From Piscicola geometra (lineage: Eukaryota > Annelida > Clitellata > Hirudinida > Piscicolidae): a DNA stretch of 64,000 nucleotides. Within the stretch, counting starts at the first letter, position 1. Every line of letters begins with the position of its first letter. The notes under the pieces were generated by a model. It did no database searches. It saw only the letters and a program-made list of their open reading frames with translations, and was not told where the DNA came from. Positions 22,881 to 51,019 of this stretch are shown here, one piece after another. The stretch lies in the NCBI GenBank assembly GCA_943735955.1, contig OX030962.1, positions 5,377,620 to 5,441,619 on the forward strand, written 5' to 3'. The position numbers and the translations under genes were made by a program.

Positions 22881-24782
22881 ATGTGTAACGAAGCCACCAT
22901 TGCCAATGTCGAAATCTCCAACACTACATTTGAAGTTGTTATGGTGAGTCCAAAGATTAGGGAGATTAGAAAAAATGGGTGATGATGAAAACTTTTCAGA
23001 TGAAATCAAAATGATCAGTTATATTATTTTAATTTTATAAATTAATACTTTGAATTTGAATGATTAATTTCCAAATGATTGCTCAGTTGATCATTTCGAC
23101 GAAAGAAAAGATGCCCATTGATCTCATTCATATGACAGCATGTCTGTTGCCTCCCCAGTATGAAAGAATAATAGGAAAAAAGTTTGGGATAGAAAATAAA
23201 TAAATACCAAGACTTTCATTAGAGAAAATTTAATTCTATTTTGTACAGCCAGACCAAGCTGCAGTGCCGTTGAGATAAAAAACAAATGATGGTTATTTAG
23301 ACCTATTATGTTTGTTTTTATAACGTAAAAATTATAATAAAATTATTATACTAACAAATTATACGAATGATTTTATATTTGCAGTTGTGGAGAATAAGAA
23401 TGTTGTCAAGAAACATATTTCTATCATTATTGAAGAATTAATAATAATGAACGAAGAAAAAAAATTCAGAAGAGGATGAATTGTACAAATATTCACAATT
23501 ACGTCCCAAAAAAATCGAAGATTATAAAGATGTTTTATTTTATTGCCATCAGCAGTTTTTATATTGCTCTGTCTATGCTTCCGAGTACGATTTCCAAAGT
23601 ATCCCGAATAAATCAAACCGGATTGAGCTAACTAAAACATGAATCTAAATATTTATATTTGTAAAATAAATTTAAGACGTTTTTAGCTTGTTTTCAATTT
23701 TTAAATAGCTAGAAAGTATAACATCGTAGTATTTATTATGAATATTTTAGATGGATAATATTTTTACATTTTTTATTTATTTCTTTTTTTTTCTTTTTTT
23801 TTATTACTATTTTATTTTTTTATAACCATTATAGAGATCAAAAGATCTGCGTGGTTTCAACTCCCTAAACTAACTAAATATCCAGTCTTGGATACGATTT
23901 TCCATTCTTTGTAAAAACAAGTAAGTCACTGCAAATCGTAAGTCTGTAATCGATTCGTGATTAACCCATATGTATAGATATATGTTTATATATAATGACG
24001 CGCTGTCTCAGGAAATCATTTGACCGATGTTCCGATGCTTTTCCCGCAATTTTCAAACGAGTTTTTAATTATAAGAAATAATATTTTTTCCAACTTTTAA
24101 TTATTCAAAAAACTTATTTGAAAGGGATTCAATAATGTCACCCTGTGTTTTAACGGATGAATTATTTACAGATGAATTATAAGAAATTATTGAGTCTGTT
24201 GAGGATTTGAAAATAATGAAACAGACAAACCTGCATTTTTAGCAAACGCCTGAAATAATAATCCATTGAAACTGGACAAATATAATTCAAAACATTAAAA
24301 ATAGATTGAGATTTACAAAATGTTAAGCTATAGACATAATGTGAAACGAACAGGGGCCATATTCACAAAGGTCGTTTAGTTTCCCTGCTTAAACTTTCTT
24401 AAAAACGTTGTTCGCTGTATGAGTAGCTTCAGTTGTTAGATGTTTCAACAATTTACTTTTTGAAGATAAAATCTTTTCTTTTGGGAAAAACTAATTTATC
24501 TTTCTTTTTAATTAGTTTATTGTTTTGAGAAGAATCACGTGGAAACATTTATGCTTTGTACAAATCTTTTTCTTCAATTTTTACTCGTAAAAATCTTTCC
24601 TGGCGTTCCTGGAAAGTGTATTTTAATAATAAACATATATTTCAACTCTTTTTTATTTAATTATAACTGATTTTTGAGAGGTTTCAGAAAGATTTGTTTT
24701 TATGAAAAACGCTACTACAAAAATAATCGTTCCAAGATAACGAACCTTCATCTCCCAGGTGTAGAGAAACACACATTGGATC
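22881..24782. other. Intergenic AT-rich DNA with a MITE end
   Basis: No gene is recognised. Positions 23,545-23,606 match the right end of the MITE at 8946-9566, and 23,838-23,875 match, inverted, an internal part of it (9,108-9,144). Confidence 0.6.
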
Positions 24783-27700
24783 TTATTTTCCTATACCTTT
24801 TTCATAATCGTCACCGCTTGCACTTTCTTTCTTCTTAGCCAGCATGCCTTCCGACGCTGAAGCACTCAGTGAGTAGGTGCGAAGAACTACTAGTGCTGAA
24901 GTTTTCTTGGCGGTCTCAGGTTCGTTGGAGTCATCGCTCAAGATTTCTTCTTTTATCAATATTGGAGTTCCAGCCTCCCCATAACTGATCTCATCACTGA
25001 AAGAGGGCTTAGCTTTTTTATTGACGGGTTTGGTGCTTGATAAGCGAGCTTTAAAAGCAGACTTTGAAGTTTTTTTGTTTTTCTTTTTTGCATCATAATC
25101 GTCACTGCTGTCCTCACTTGAAATCTTATTTTTCTTAGCTCGTGAACCTTTTTGAGTTGAAGAAGTGCGAATGAGTAGTGGAGTTTTCTTGGCGGGCTCA
25201 TGCTCGCTTGAGTCATCACTCATCATTTCTTCTCTCGTCAATATTTTCGACTTGTTCCTTGCTGGTTGAACTCTAGTTTTTATCGCTATTGGAGTTCCAG
25301 ATATGGCCTCGTCCCAACTGAAATCATCACTCGAAGCTGTAACCGCTTTTTTAGTGACAGGTTTGGTGGTTGTTGAGCGAACTTTAGAGGCAGACTTTGG
25401 AGTTTGTTTGCTGGTCTTTTTGGCATCGTCGTCACTCTCTTGCTTTTTAGCTTGTTTAGTTCTTGAAGCTGAAGTAGTCAGCTTTGCTCTTGCTGGAGTT
25501 TTCTTGGCAGGCTCATAGTCGCTTGAATCCACCCTGCTCGACGAGTGTTGTTTTTTCGCTCGTTTAGAAGTTGCTTTACCTGCTTTTTGTGTCTTTATAA
25601 CTGATAGCGAAGTAGTTTTAGCTGCTTTTGTTTTTCTAGACTTGGGCTGATCCTCACTGGAGTCGTCACTGCTGGATGATTGCTGCTTCAAGAGGTCTCG
25701 CTTCTTGGCAGGTGGTTTAGTGGCAGATGCAGTTGTGGCATTCTTAGTGGGAGGAGCTTCATCCAAACTACTGTCCAGTGACGACTCAGCCCTCCTTGCG
25801 ACTGCTGGCTTCACTCGATGAAGCTTCGAAGCACCTTCGTCACTCGAAGCCTCACTGCTGGATGAAACATGTTGTCCTCTCAGTCTTCTCAACAATGTCC
25901 GCTTGGCTGATTCTGCCACTTCAGGCAGACGCATGGCATTTGTAACTATTTCATTGAAACTAGAATCAACACTACTTAATTTTTGTTTTTTTTCCAACTT
26001 TGTTGCTTCTTCTAATAGCTTTTTTATCGTTTTAGTTTCTTTCGGGGGTTTAGTCGTGGCCTTTTCTTCACTGGAATCATCGCTAGAAGGCTCAAGAATT
26101 TTATTCAAAGACTTGTTGCTTGCTGCAGGAACTTTCGAAAAAGACGTTTGATTTCGTTTCTTTGCCTTTTTCGCATAATCTTCATCACTGCTGTCATCAC
26201 TGCTTGATTCTTGTCTTCTCGCTGATTGAGGAGTTGCTTTTTTAAGTGTGTGTGTCTTTTTAGCTGAAAGTGAATTATTTTTAGCTGCTTGTGTTGCTTT
26301 AGACTTGGTCTCAGCACCACTCGAATCATCACTAGAACTTTCTTTCCTCTCAGCCGAAGCAGTTTTTAGTGCCGAAGGAGTATGAAGAACTGCGTTTGCT
26401 CCAGCTTTTCCGAGAGCCTCTTCCTCACTGGAGTCGTCACTGCTGGATGATTGCTGCTTCAAGAGGTCTCGCTTCTTGGCAGGTGGTTTAGTGGCAGATG
26501 CAGTTGTGGCCTTCTTAGCGGGAAGAGCCTCCTCCAAACTACTGTCCATCGACGACTCAGCCCTCCTTCCGGCTGCTGCTTTAGCCGAATGAAGCTTTAG
26601 AAGGCCTGTCTTAGCCTTGGCAGCATCTTCATCGCTGGAGTCCTCACTGCTGGATGAATCAGGCGGTCCTCTCAGTCTCCTAGGCAGCGACAGCTTGGTG
26701 AATTTATTTCTTTCGTCTAGGCTGGAGTCATCACTCCTTGAACACCCTCTCTTGCCTTTGAATGAAGCCATGGCAGCCAATTCACCATCACTTGACTCAT
26801 CACTGCTCGATGATTGCTGCCTCTTGGAGTCTCGGTTCATGAATGTTGTTTCTCCTCCCACAAAAGATGTGGTCTTGTTAGTTGATCCCTCTAAACTGCA
26901 ATCCTTACTGATTAAATGGTTTTCATTAGCTTGAAAGGGATCTATGACAACTGCTTCATTACCTTTGAAGTTATTACTGCCGAATGATTGTTGGCCTTTG
27001 TGGGTGGTTTGTTCTTTGGCAGGTAGTTTCTTGGAAGTTGCAGCTTCTAATCTTTGTTTCCTCTCATGTGCCAGCTTGCCTGTGCTTGCTACTTCAGCGC
27101 TTTTATTGTTCTTTTTAGTTTTCCCATCTAGACTGGAATCCTCACTGCTTAAATGGTCTTCAATAGCTTTGAAAGGAGCTATGGAAGCTGCCCCATCCTC
27201 ATCACTGCTTGATGAAACAGCCTTCGGGAAACTATCTCGCACGTACTTGAAGGGCTGTGATGTAGCTTCCACATTTTTAGTGACTTCGAAAAGTGTATTG
27301 GCTTCGAAGTAATCAGCACTGCTAGAAGATTGCTGCCTTTCGGGTGTTTGTTCCTTGGGAGATGTTTGTTTCTTGGGAGATGTCAGCTTGGTTGTGGCCG
27401 CTACTTTAGTCCGTTTTTTTATTTTTTTATTTCTTTCGTCTAGGCTAGAGTCATCACTCCTTGAACACCCTCTCTTGCCTTTGAATGAAGCCATGGCAGC
27501 CAATTCTCCATCACTTGGCTCATCACTGCTCGATGATTGCTGCCTTCTGGCGTCTCGTCTATTGGCAGGTGGCTCCATGCCAGATGCAGACTTTTCCCTT
27601 TGCTTATTTTTAGTTACTTCATCTAAACTGGAATCCACACTGCTTAAATGGTCGTCATTAGCTTTGAAAGGAGCTATGGTAGATTCATCATTTAAGTCAT

Positions 27701-28826
27701 CACTGCTTGATGAATCATGCTTTCTTAATTTATCGGTGGCATACTTTAAGGGCTGAGATGTTGCTTCTGAATGTTGAGGGCTTTTCGCCTCAAAGAAGTC
27801 GCCATTATGAGCCCTTTTGTTTGAAAACTCCGCATGTTTTGGTGTAGAGAAATAAAACTTTGCTTTCTTTTTATTCGGTTCATATTCTTCAGAAGCCTCA
27901 CTTGAAGATTGCACTCTTTTACTTTTTTTTGAACTTCTAAAAATGAATGATAAATTCATGTTAAATTTAAATACAAGTATGACATTAAATATTTCAAACT
28001 AAAATGTATATATTACTTGATACATTCTATTTTTTAATTTTCATTTAATATTATACACTTTTAAAAATATTAATAAGAAAGAATATAAATGACACCTCAA
28101 CCTTTTTTGCAGCTGCCTGTTTCTCTGGTCAAAGCTATCAGGCACTGCTTTTGCCTTGGCAGCATCAGCATCCCTGGAGACCTCACCATTGCCTGAAGCA
28201 GGTTTTCCTGCCAGTTCCCTAGCCTTTGTCCGCTTGGAAAGAGGTGTAGACATTTTGGTCATTTCATCTAAACTGGAATCCTCGCTGCTTAAAAAGTCTT
28301 CATTAGCTTTAAAAGGAACTATTGTAGCTGTTTTATCTTCATTTTGGCCACCATTATAATCCCTGATGCTTGGTAATTCCACATTATTTTTTGTAGATAA
28401 ATAAATCTTTGCTTTCTTTTTATTTGGTTCATTATTTTCAGAATCATCACTTGAGGATTCTTCTCTTTTACTTTTTTTTACATTCCTAAAAATGAACATA
28501 ATTTTTATAAATGTGAATGAAAGGATGGTATTTTATATTTAAATTTTAAACATATTATTTATATATTACTTGATATATTTTTCCCAAATGTGTTCAAGTT
28601 TTTCTATACTTTTTCTTCTTCGCTCCTAATAATGATTTTAATTTTTAGAATTGGAAAAAGCTACTAAGATAATACACAAATTAGATAAAGATTAGAAAGC
28701 ACTCACAATCTTGGCCTGTTTTTTGAAAAGAGGCGCTAAACTCCTTAAATTCTTGTGCCGAGCCAAATAAACATATATATAATCATTTAAGTCAGTTAAA
28801 CCAGTGTTGCGATCGTAAGACGCCAT
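24783..28826 (-). CDS. Nopp140/treacle-like nucleolar phosphoprotein (LisH plus acidic-serine/basic repeats)
   Basis: Four exons (28826-28707, 28625-28570, 28485-28102, 27936-24783) join in phase 0, 2 and 2 to give 1,237 residues. Residues 1-58 form a LisH-like dimerisation start (LNDYIYVYLARHKNLRSL, then LEHIWEKYIK), like the N-termini of NOLC1 and treacle. The rest alternates serine/aspartate clusters (SSSSDDSSEE, likely CK2 targets) with Lys/Ala/Pro-rich spacers, many times over, as in Nopp140 and treacle. These are scaffolds for RNA polymerase I and snoRNP assembly. The Nopp140 C-terminal SRP40 domain is not present before the stop, which makes the layout more treacle-like. A consensus donor (AAAAAG then GTATAG) just before the stop could allow a further exon, but I found none with that domain. 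Confidence 0.8.
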
Positions 28827-28909
28827 ATGGCATTCATATGTAGCATAAAAGTTAGAGATATGAAGATTTAGATTTAGATTTTTTTTTAAATCCGTCGATA
28901 GCAAAGAAC

Positions 28910-29282
28910 TTTATTTTTACAATCTTTGATGAAGTCTAATATTATGAAAAATCTGGTTTTTGAAAATATTACAATTTGAAGTTGAGTTTTTGATGATTTT
29001 TATTTCAAACAAAGAAAATTTCACTGAATTGTTATAAATAGAAAGTTTCGACGCCTTGATTTTTAGTATAAGTTTTTCGGTAAAACGTAAAATAGAATAA
29101 AATGAATTTTATTTCATTCCTTTAAATATTTTTCTGCTATAAATTGGGACCTAGTGTTTGAATAAAAAATTCTTTAATGAGAGAAAAAACAAAGTGTCAT
29201 GAACAGCAGCAAATCATTATAATGATATTAGGCAAACAAGTATCCAACAATTATTTTCAAGAATTTGAATATGAAACACAAT
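28910..29282. other. Intergenic, nothing recognised
   Basis: AT-rich spacer between the Nopp140-like start and the end of the TRIM-NHL gene. It must contain the promoter of the former and the 3' UTR of the latter. Confidence 0.6.
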
Positions 29283-31396
29283 TTAGAGTTTTTGAACGCC
29301 ATTTTTAATGGCAAGAGCATACTCAAAAATTTTAACAAGGCCATGACGTTCAGCAATGAAACAATGCTTGTGGGTGACATCAATGGCCTGTGGACACTTG
29401 ATGCCATTGCTGGAACCGAGTAGGGTAGAGATGTATCTTCCTTTCCAATCCAGAACCTTCACACGATCGTTCCACGAGTCACACACCAGGATATTGTCGT
29501 CTGCGTCGGAACAAACACCGTGTGGGTGATCTAGCAAACCATCATTTTCTTCATTGAAATCATTCTGATATTCTTTTAGTTCGTTTTTTATATGCCCGTA
29601 TGAACTGATCAAACTGCCGTTCCAATGAAAGATCTTGACACTATGTGTTTTCCAGTCTGATACTATAATGTGGTCGCATGAGAAACAACACGAAACGTAG
29701 GCAGGGTTTCGACTGTGGCACGGAAAAGTTCTCACCAAAGTACCCACCTCATCGAAACCTAATATCTGGCCACTTAGCCACTCACTCACCAGGATCTCTC
29801 CGTTACTCGACTGACTTATGCCCACCGGTTGACGAAACTTATGTTTCGAGAAGATTTTCAAATTATTGAAAGATTTTTTAGATCGTTTAAGAGTGTTTTC
29901 ATCGTTGACGAGGTAGTCACGCTTGTTCCTCAGAACGACTACTCTAATGGGGTTCTTGAAAAAATTCTCGGCAGAACTGTTTATGAACTCGCCTTCAAAG
30001 TTGAACACTTTTAATTTCCTGTTCGCCTCGTCCACCACCACAAGTGTGCTCGAATCATGGTCGATCGCCAAGTCACTCAGCACGCAAGGAGATTGATCGA
30101 CTTTGAGTTTTGTCGAAAAGTTGATTAGAGAGGTGTCATTCTTTTGTTTTCCGTCTAGTTGAATTTCACCAATCATTTCTTGGATGAGCTCAATTGATAG
30201 TTTGTCATGGTCGCCAAGTTTGAAGGCTCGCAGTCTGGGTACGTTGGCGTTGGGAGGTTTTTGGAAGTTCATCAGTTGCAGTTGCAGCAGCTGGCTGAGC
30301 GGGATGGTGCAGGTGGGTGAGTCGTAATCGAGGAGGTTACGAGCGAAACTTAAGGACATTTTAGCTGCTTCGAGTCGCCCTGTCAGCTCTTCAACATCGT
30401 TCTTTTTGAGTTTCTTAATGTGGTCGTTGCTGAGATTGTCAACGACGATGTGAAGCATGTCAGCGTAGCACTGCAGCTTGTGCGTTAGTCTCTGAATCAC
30501 CTCCAAAACCCTCTCGCCAAACTCTTTGTGAAAGTTTCTGCGGAAAAAAGCCACTTCTTTATGCTGTCTCTTGAGATTCGAGATTCTTAACGCGAGATTA
30601 TTTATGGTTTTGTTAACAACGGGAAGATGGGCTTGTATGGAAGAGGAATCTTTGGCTGCTTGGATGGCGATGGGCGTAGTGAGGTGGTTGTGGTGGCTGG
30701 TATTCAGACACATCTGACACACCAGCTGATCACAGTCGTGGCAGAAGTCTTTGTGACGTAGGGAGTGACGTTGGCAGAAGTTGCTGGAGACGTTCTCCTT
30801 GATTAGATCGTCCCGTTGTCCTGACAACAAGTCCTCTGACGTCAGAAGGTTGTGCTTCATCGAGGCCTTGACCTAGTGAAATAGGAATTGAATTAGCGAT
30901 CTTACTTTCAAAGGCAAATAAATAAATAATAGAAATAAATCTAAAGTTGTGCGTTCAATTCTCTAACAATCAAAAGACATACCTTACGATGCACCTGCAC
31001 ACACTGCCTGCACAGCCACTCGTCACACTCAACACACTTTAGCGCCTTCGCCTTGATCAGACCTGGTCGTTGGCAGCCTCCACACGGCAAACTCTCCTCG
31101 CTCAACACTGCATTCCTGAAGCTCAGAAAAGCACCCATCGACCGCACTAGAACGTTGTCCTTCATTGCAGCCACCCCTCCCTTGGGAACGCTGCATCGAC
31201 TCCTGCACAGGGGGCAATAGAAGGACTCTTCCGGGCCGATGTCCGCCTTTCTAAGACAACTCTGAAGACACTCGCTGCAGAAACTGTGTAGGCATGGCAG
31301 GATCTTTGGTTCGTCGAGGTCTCGGCAGCAGTTGGGGCAGTGCATGAGGCTCTCTGACAACACCATGGTGGAGTTGAAACTGCTCACTGATGCCAT
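29283..31396 (-). CDS. TRIM-NHL protein (RING, two B-boxes, coiled coil, NHL repeats)
   Basis: Two exons (31396-30983 and 30872-29283) join in phase 0 to give 667 residues. The RING (C3HC4) is at about residues 20-67: CPNC, then PCLHSFCSECL and CPLC. B-box 1 lies at about 104-138 (CGGC to CRQCVQVHRK), and B-box 2 follows the junction (CQRHSLRHKDFCHDC). A helical coiled-coil region follows. From about residue 390 NHL repeats form a propeller; DHPHGVCSDADDNILVCDSW is the clearest, with SQSSNGEILVSEW before it. No filamin domain is evident. TRIM-NHL proteins are E3 ligases and/or RNA-binding regulators; the RING looks intact. The closest paralogue (TRIM2/3, TRIM71 or TRIM56-like) cannot be set by eye. 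Confidence 0.9.
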
Positions 31397-31869
31397 CTTG
31401 GTTTGTCACTCTTGGGGGTGCTTGGGTGTACTCTGGGGTTATCCCATAATGAAAGGCTGTTTAGCATTTAGATTGGTAACCACTCTGAACCTCTTAATCA
31501 TGTGAAATAACGCTGAAATGGTTTATGGAAACTCAACCAGTAAATCTATTATCTAATTATAGTAAAAAATTCAAATTTACGTTGCTTTTATAATAAAAGT
31601 TTTATTGACTCAAAAACTTTATTGTGTTTACATTTTCACCTGTATTACCAAACGCCAGCATGAACCAATCACAATGAGACAAACAACAAAGTAATAAAAC
31701 CCTCCAGTTTAAAAAAATAAAAATATAATTATTTTATTTAAATAAAATAAACAGAACTATGGAGAAAATAGGTTAGAAAATCAAATGTATTCAAAAAGGC
31801 GAAATTATAATTTATATTATGCAAGCAATTAGTTCAGCTTTGAACAAGGTATTATTATGATAAATTATT

Positions 31870-32654
31870 TTATTTAACATTTTCAAAATTGACTTTAGCC
31901 AATTCCTCAATATCTTTTAGAGTCAGTCTTCTCATAAGAATCTCAAAATTCTGTAAATTGAATTTATTTTGAAGCAATTGAAGAAAAATAAATTCTTTTT
32001 AAATACACCATCAACCCACCAACCCTTATCCCACCAACAGTAACATCAACCTCACCTTATTAAACTGCTTGAGAACTCTGTAAGAGTCTCCAAGAGTGAA
32101 ATGTTTTTGAAGAATCAAGAGCAATTTGGAGTTAAAATCTGAGAGATTATGGTTTTGTGATTTTTCTTTTGAATTATTTTCCTTCAATTCTTCCTTTCTT
32201 TCAATCTCACTATTTTTGGCATTGGATGTTGTTGTATCACTAATTGTACTTTTGTCTGTGTTTGCATCACTCTTTATAACCAGCTTCAAAGCACAATTTG
32301 AGCTTATTCCGTATGATTCTAGTTTTTTATCATCTGACAGAATAAAACATGATTAATATTATATAAATAATTTTAGAATGAAAATTAAAATAATATACCT
32401 TGAAGACGTTTCCCTTTGAAGAAGTAGATTTGTTTATCAGTTGATATTTGAAGTTCTTTCTCAACCAGAATTTTTAAATTATTCACTGTTGACTCATCCG
32501 GAAGCTGAAAGTAATATAACATTAGGTTAAAAAATAAATAATTATTAATTACCACTTGCTTTTAAAAAAAGTATTAAAAAATTTCCTTTTACAATGTAAA
32601 ATTTACATCTATCTCGATCTCTGAAGATGTAAGACATTTTATCATTAATTTCAT
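31870..32654 (-). CDS. UBL4A: Ubiquitin-like protein 4A (GET/BAG6 complex)
   Basis: Four exons (32654-32607, 32504-32399, 32333-32056, 31950-31870) join in frame to 170 residues, against 157 in human UBL4A. Exons 1-3 encode the ubiquitin fold (MKLMIKCLTSSEIEID, then VEKELQISTDKQIYFFKGKR, then SYGISSNCALKLVIK). A charged linker follows. The C-terminal TUGS helix block is split over exons 3 and 4 (LLLILQKHFTLGDSYRVLKQ, then RRLTLKDIEELAKV), and it is what separates UBL4A from other ubiquitin-like proteins. UBL4A bridges BAG6 and the TRC35/GET4-SGTA handover of tail-anchored proteins in the cytosol. AATAAA (31,874-31,869) overlaps the stop codon. Confidence 0.9.
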
Positions 32655-33570
32655 TTTAACTTCTAAACAAAACCTATATTGTATCAGATATAACAATTTT
32701 AATTAGTATTTAAATTCGAAACTTGATTCTAGAAGTAAGGACTTAGGAAAAGACTTTATTCTAAAAGTGAACTTTTAGGATTAAATCAATAAAACTTTCA
32801 AATCTATTACATTTTCAGGAGTTCCTGAAAAAACCTCAACTATTAAATGAAGGCCTTTAATTCAAAATATTGTGTTTAAAAGATTTTGAAGATAAGGTTA
32901 ATATTGTTAAAATTATAATATCATTTATACCGTTGTTTAGGGAATTAATAATAATTTTTATAAAATATTCCTATTTTATTTTTATATGAGTAAATTTTAA
33001 TAAAATTATCATTAGAACTGGAAAGATCTCTCAAACAACAAAAATAACTTGAAAATCAATTGTTTTAAAATCTAAAAAAAATTTGATGAGTATTTCTTAA
33101 TTTCAAAATAATGTAGTAGATTAACTATTAAAAATCAATATAATAACCTTCTGACCCGTGCATTTCTAATTGTGAGCGTGTGGTTTATTTTATTTATAAG
33201 TTTGTGTAATAAGTAAAGTTTTTAAAGTTAGTTTTAACTTTTCTCGTTAATTACCCAGCTTCAAAAAAATTTAGAATATTTATCAAATTTTTTTTCAATT
33301 TAAACTAGCATGTTAAGCGGTCAAGATTTAAATTTAAAGGACTCATTTTCATTTATATTGTTTAAACTTTCAAGCCTAATAATATTATCAAATTTTAAAT
33401 TTTTCTACCAATCAAATCTTATTTCATGCCACTTCAAGACTTAAAGTTTAAGTTCATGAAAATAGATTCCAAAGATTTTCTCAAAAAAAAAACATATGTT
33501 TAAAAACCTCATAAATTATGAGTCATAATCCTTACCTAATTCACAATTATTTAAAACAGAAATATAAAAA
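32655..33570. promoter_or_regulatory. Shared upstream region of UBL4A and VMP1
   Basis: A 916-bp AT-rich gap separates the two divergent start codons. No coding or clear TATA element is seen. It should hold both promoters and first untranslated exons. Confidence 0.5.
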
Positions 33571-38104
<4,534 letters not shown>

Positions 38105-38889
38105 CTTGTAAATACCCGCATGAATCATGCTTGTGGCGTAGCTATTATTATTATCATCATTAACTTTTACGGTTATGCTAATGATTTAATTATTCTTATT
38201 ATCATTATCATTACCACTTACGGTTATAGCCAATGTTTTATTGTTAATCTTTTCATTTCTTATTGTTACGGGTTTCTTATTAAAGCTGTCAATATCATTC
38301 TCTTCGTGTAAAGACCCTGATATTATAGGAAAAGTACCTGTGCATATTGTTTATATATTATTATTGGCTTAATTAAAATAGAAAATACGCTCTAATTAAT
38401 TAAATTAAAAGCTATTATAGCAATAATTTATATTATGATTATCATTTAAATCAATCTTTCCACACATCTATCTTATGTATGATTGAATGTAGAATGGTAG
38501 TAATGATAAATGGCAGATTTCCATCATTACTATCACTACTAGGCACTCAGTCGAGACCTTTAAATATCGCTACAATGACGCCATTTCAATTTCTTATTTA
38601 TCCTCATTAACATCGCAATCATATAATATATATTATACTGAGTGAGTACTTAATAAGAAGTCATTTTAAAAGCCACTCGCAATCTCACCGTTGCAACACC
38701 ACCACTACCACTGCAACACCACCACTACCACTGCAACACCACCACTACAACAACAAGTACCACCACCACTGCCACTGATATAACAACAACACTCCTACAA
38801 CACCAACACAACCACCACTACAACACCACCACCAGCAATAACAACAACCACCACTACAACCACCACCACCGACAACAACAAGCACCACC
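38105..38889. other. 3' regions of convergent VMP1 and PSMA2
   Basis: AT-rich from 38,105 to 38,680, then CCACCACTACCACTGCAACA-type trinucleotide-rich DNA to 38,885. No gene is seen. Confidence 0.7.
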
Positions 38890-41520
<2,631 letters not shown>

Positions 41521-41746
41521 GATTCAACAATTATTCGAGATTTCTTTGCTAACTGCACAAACGACTTTGAGTAAAACTGAATAAAATTTCAAAAAAAAAA
41601 GTGTGTGTTTAAAAAAAAGAATTATCAGAAAAATAATTGAATTTATTTTATCTATTCAATTTGAAGATTTATTACTTTTTTTTACAAATAATAGGCTGAA
41701 AAATAATATTATTCTAGGCTATTTTAATCATACAAAAAATTAAAAG
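41521..41746. promoter_or_regulatory. Probable bidirectional promoter between PSMA2 and NMT
   Basis: Only 226 bp separate the two divergent start codons. The gap is AT-rich with no TATA-like box at a fixed distance, as is common for housekeeping pairs. Confidence 0.6.
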
Positions 41747-50598
<8,852 letters not shown>

Positions 50599-51019
50599 AA
50601 GGCATCAAATTGCATTCACAAGCCAGTGAATTGAATGGGGCGTGCATTGGTGCATGGGAAATTAGGATGGTGCATGGTGGGATATGCAAGGTGGGGGTTG
50701 AATGGTGCTTGCATGCTTGTCTGAGGTGCATGCATGAATAGGGCAGATAATGGCTGCACAAGGAAACTCATTTTCATCCCTTCAATAAAGTTTTCACAAA
50801 GTATTCGTGTGTATGTGTTTATAATAAAGCTTTTATTAACGGTTTTTTATTCCTCGACGATTTAATCATTTCAGTCAGTAAAAGAAAAAGTTAAATTAGT
50901 AAATTATTTTAAAATGATAATCAACTCAATTAGCCACATACTTAGACAGTTCTAATTAATTAATAAAACTAATTTAATTGGATTTGAAACTAATATATGT
51001 GTATTAAGATTCAATGTTC
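50599..51019. other. 3' regions of convergent NMT and MYCBP
   Basis: Two AATAAA signals on the plus strand (50,784 and 50,823) serve NMT. No gene is seen. Confidence 0.7.

Noticed and set aside
26617..27756. Plus-strand frames of 105-133 codons opposite the Nopp140-like exon
   Set aside because: Shadows of the repetitive minus-strand coding sequence; no independent start context or homology.
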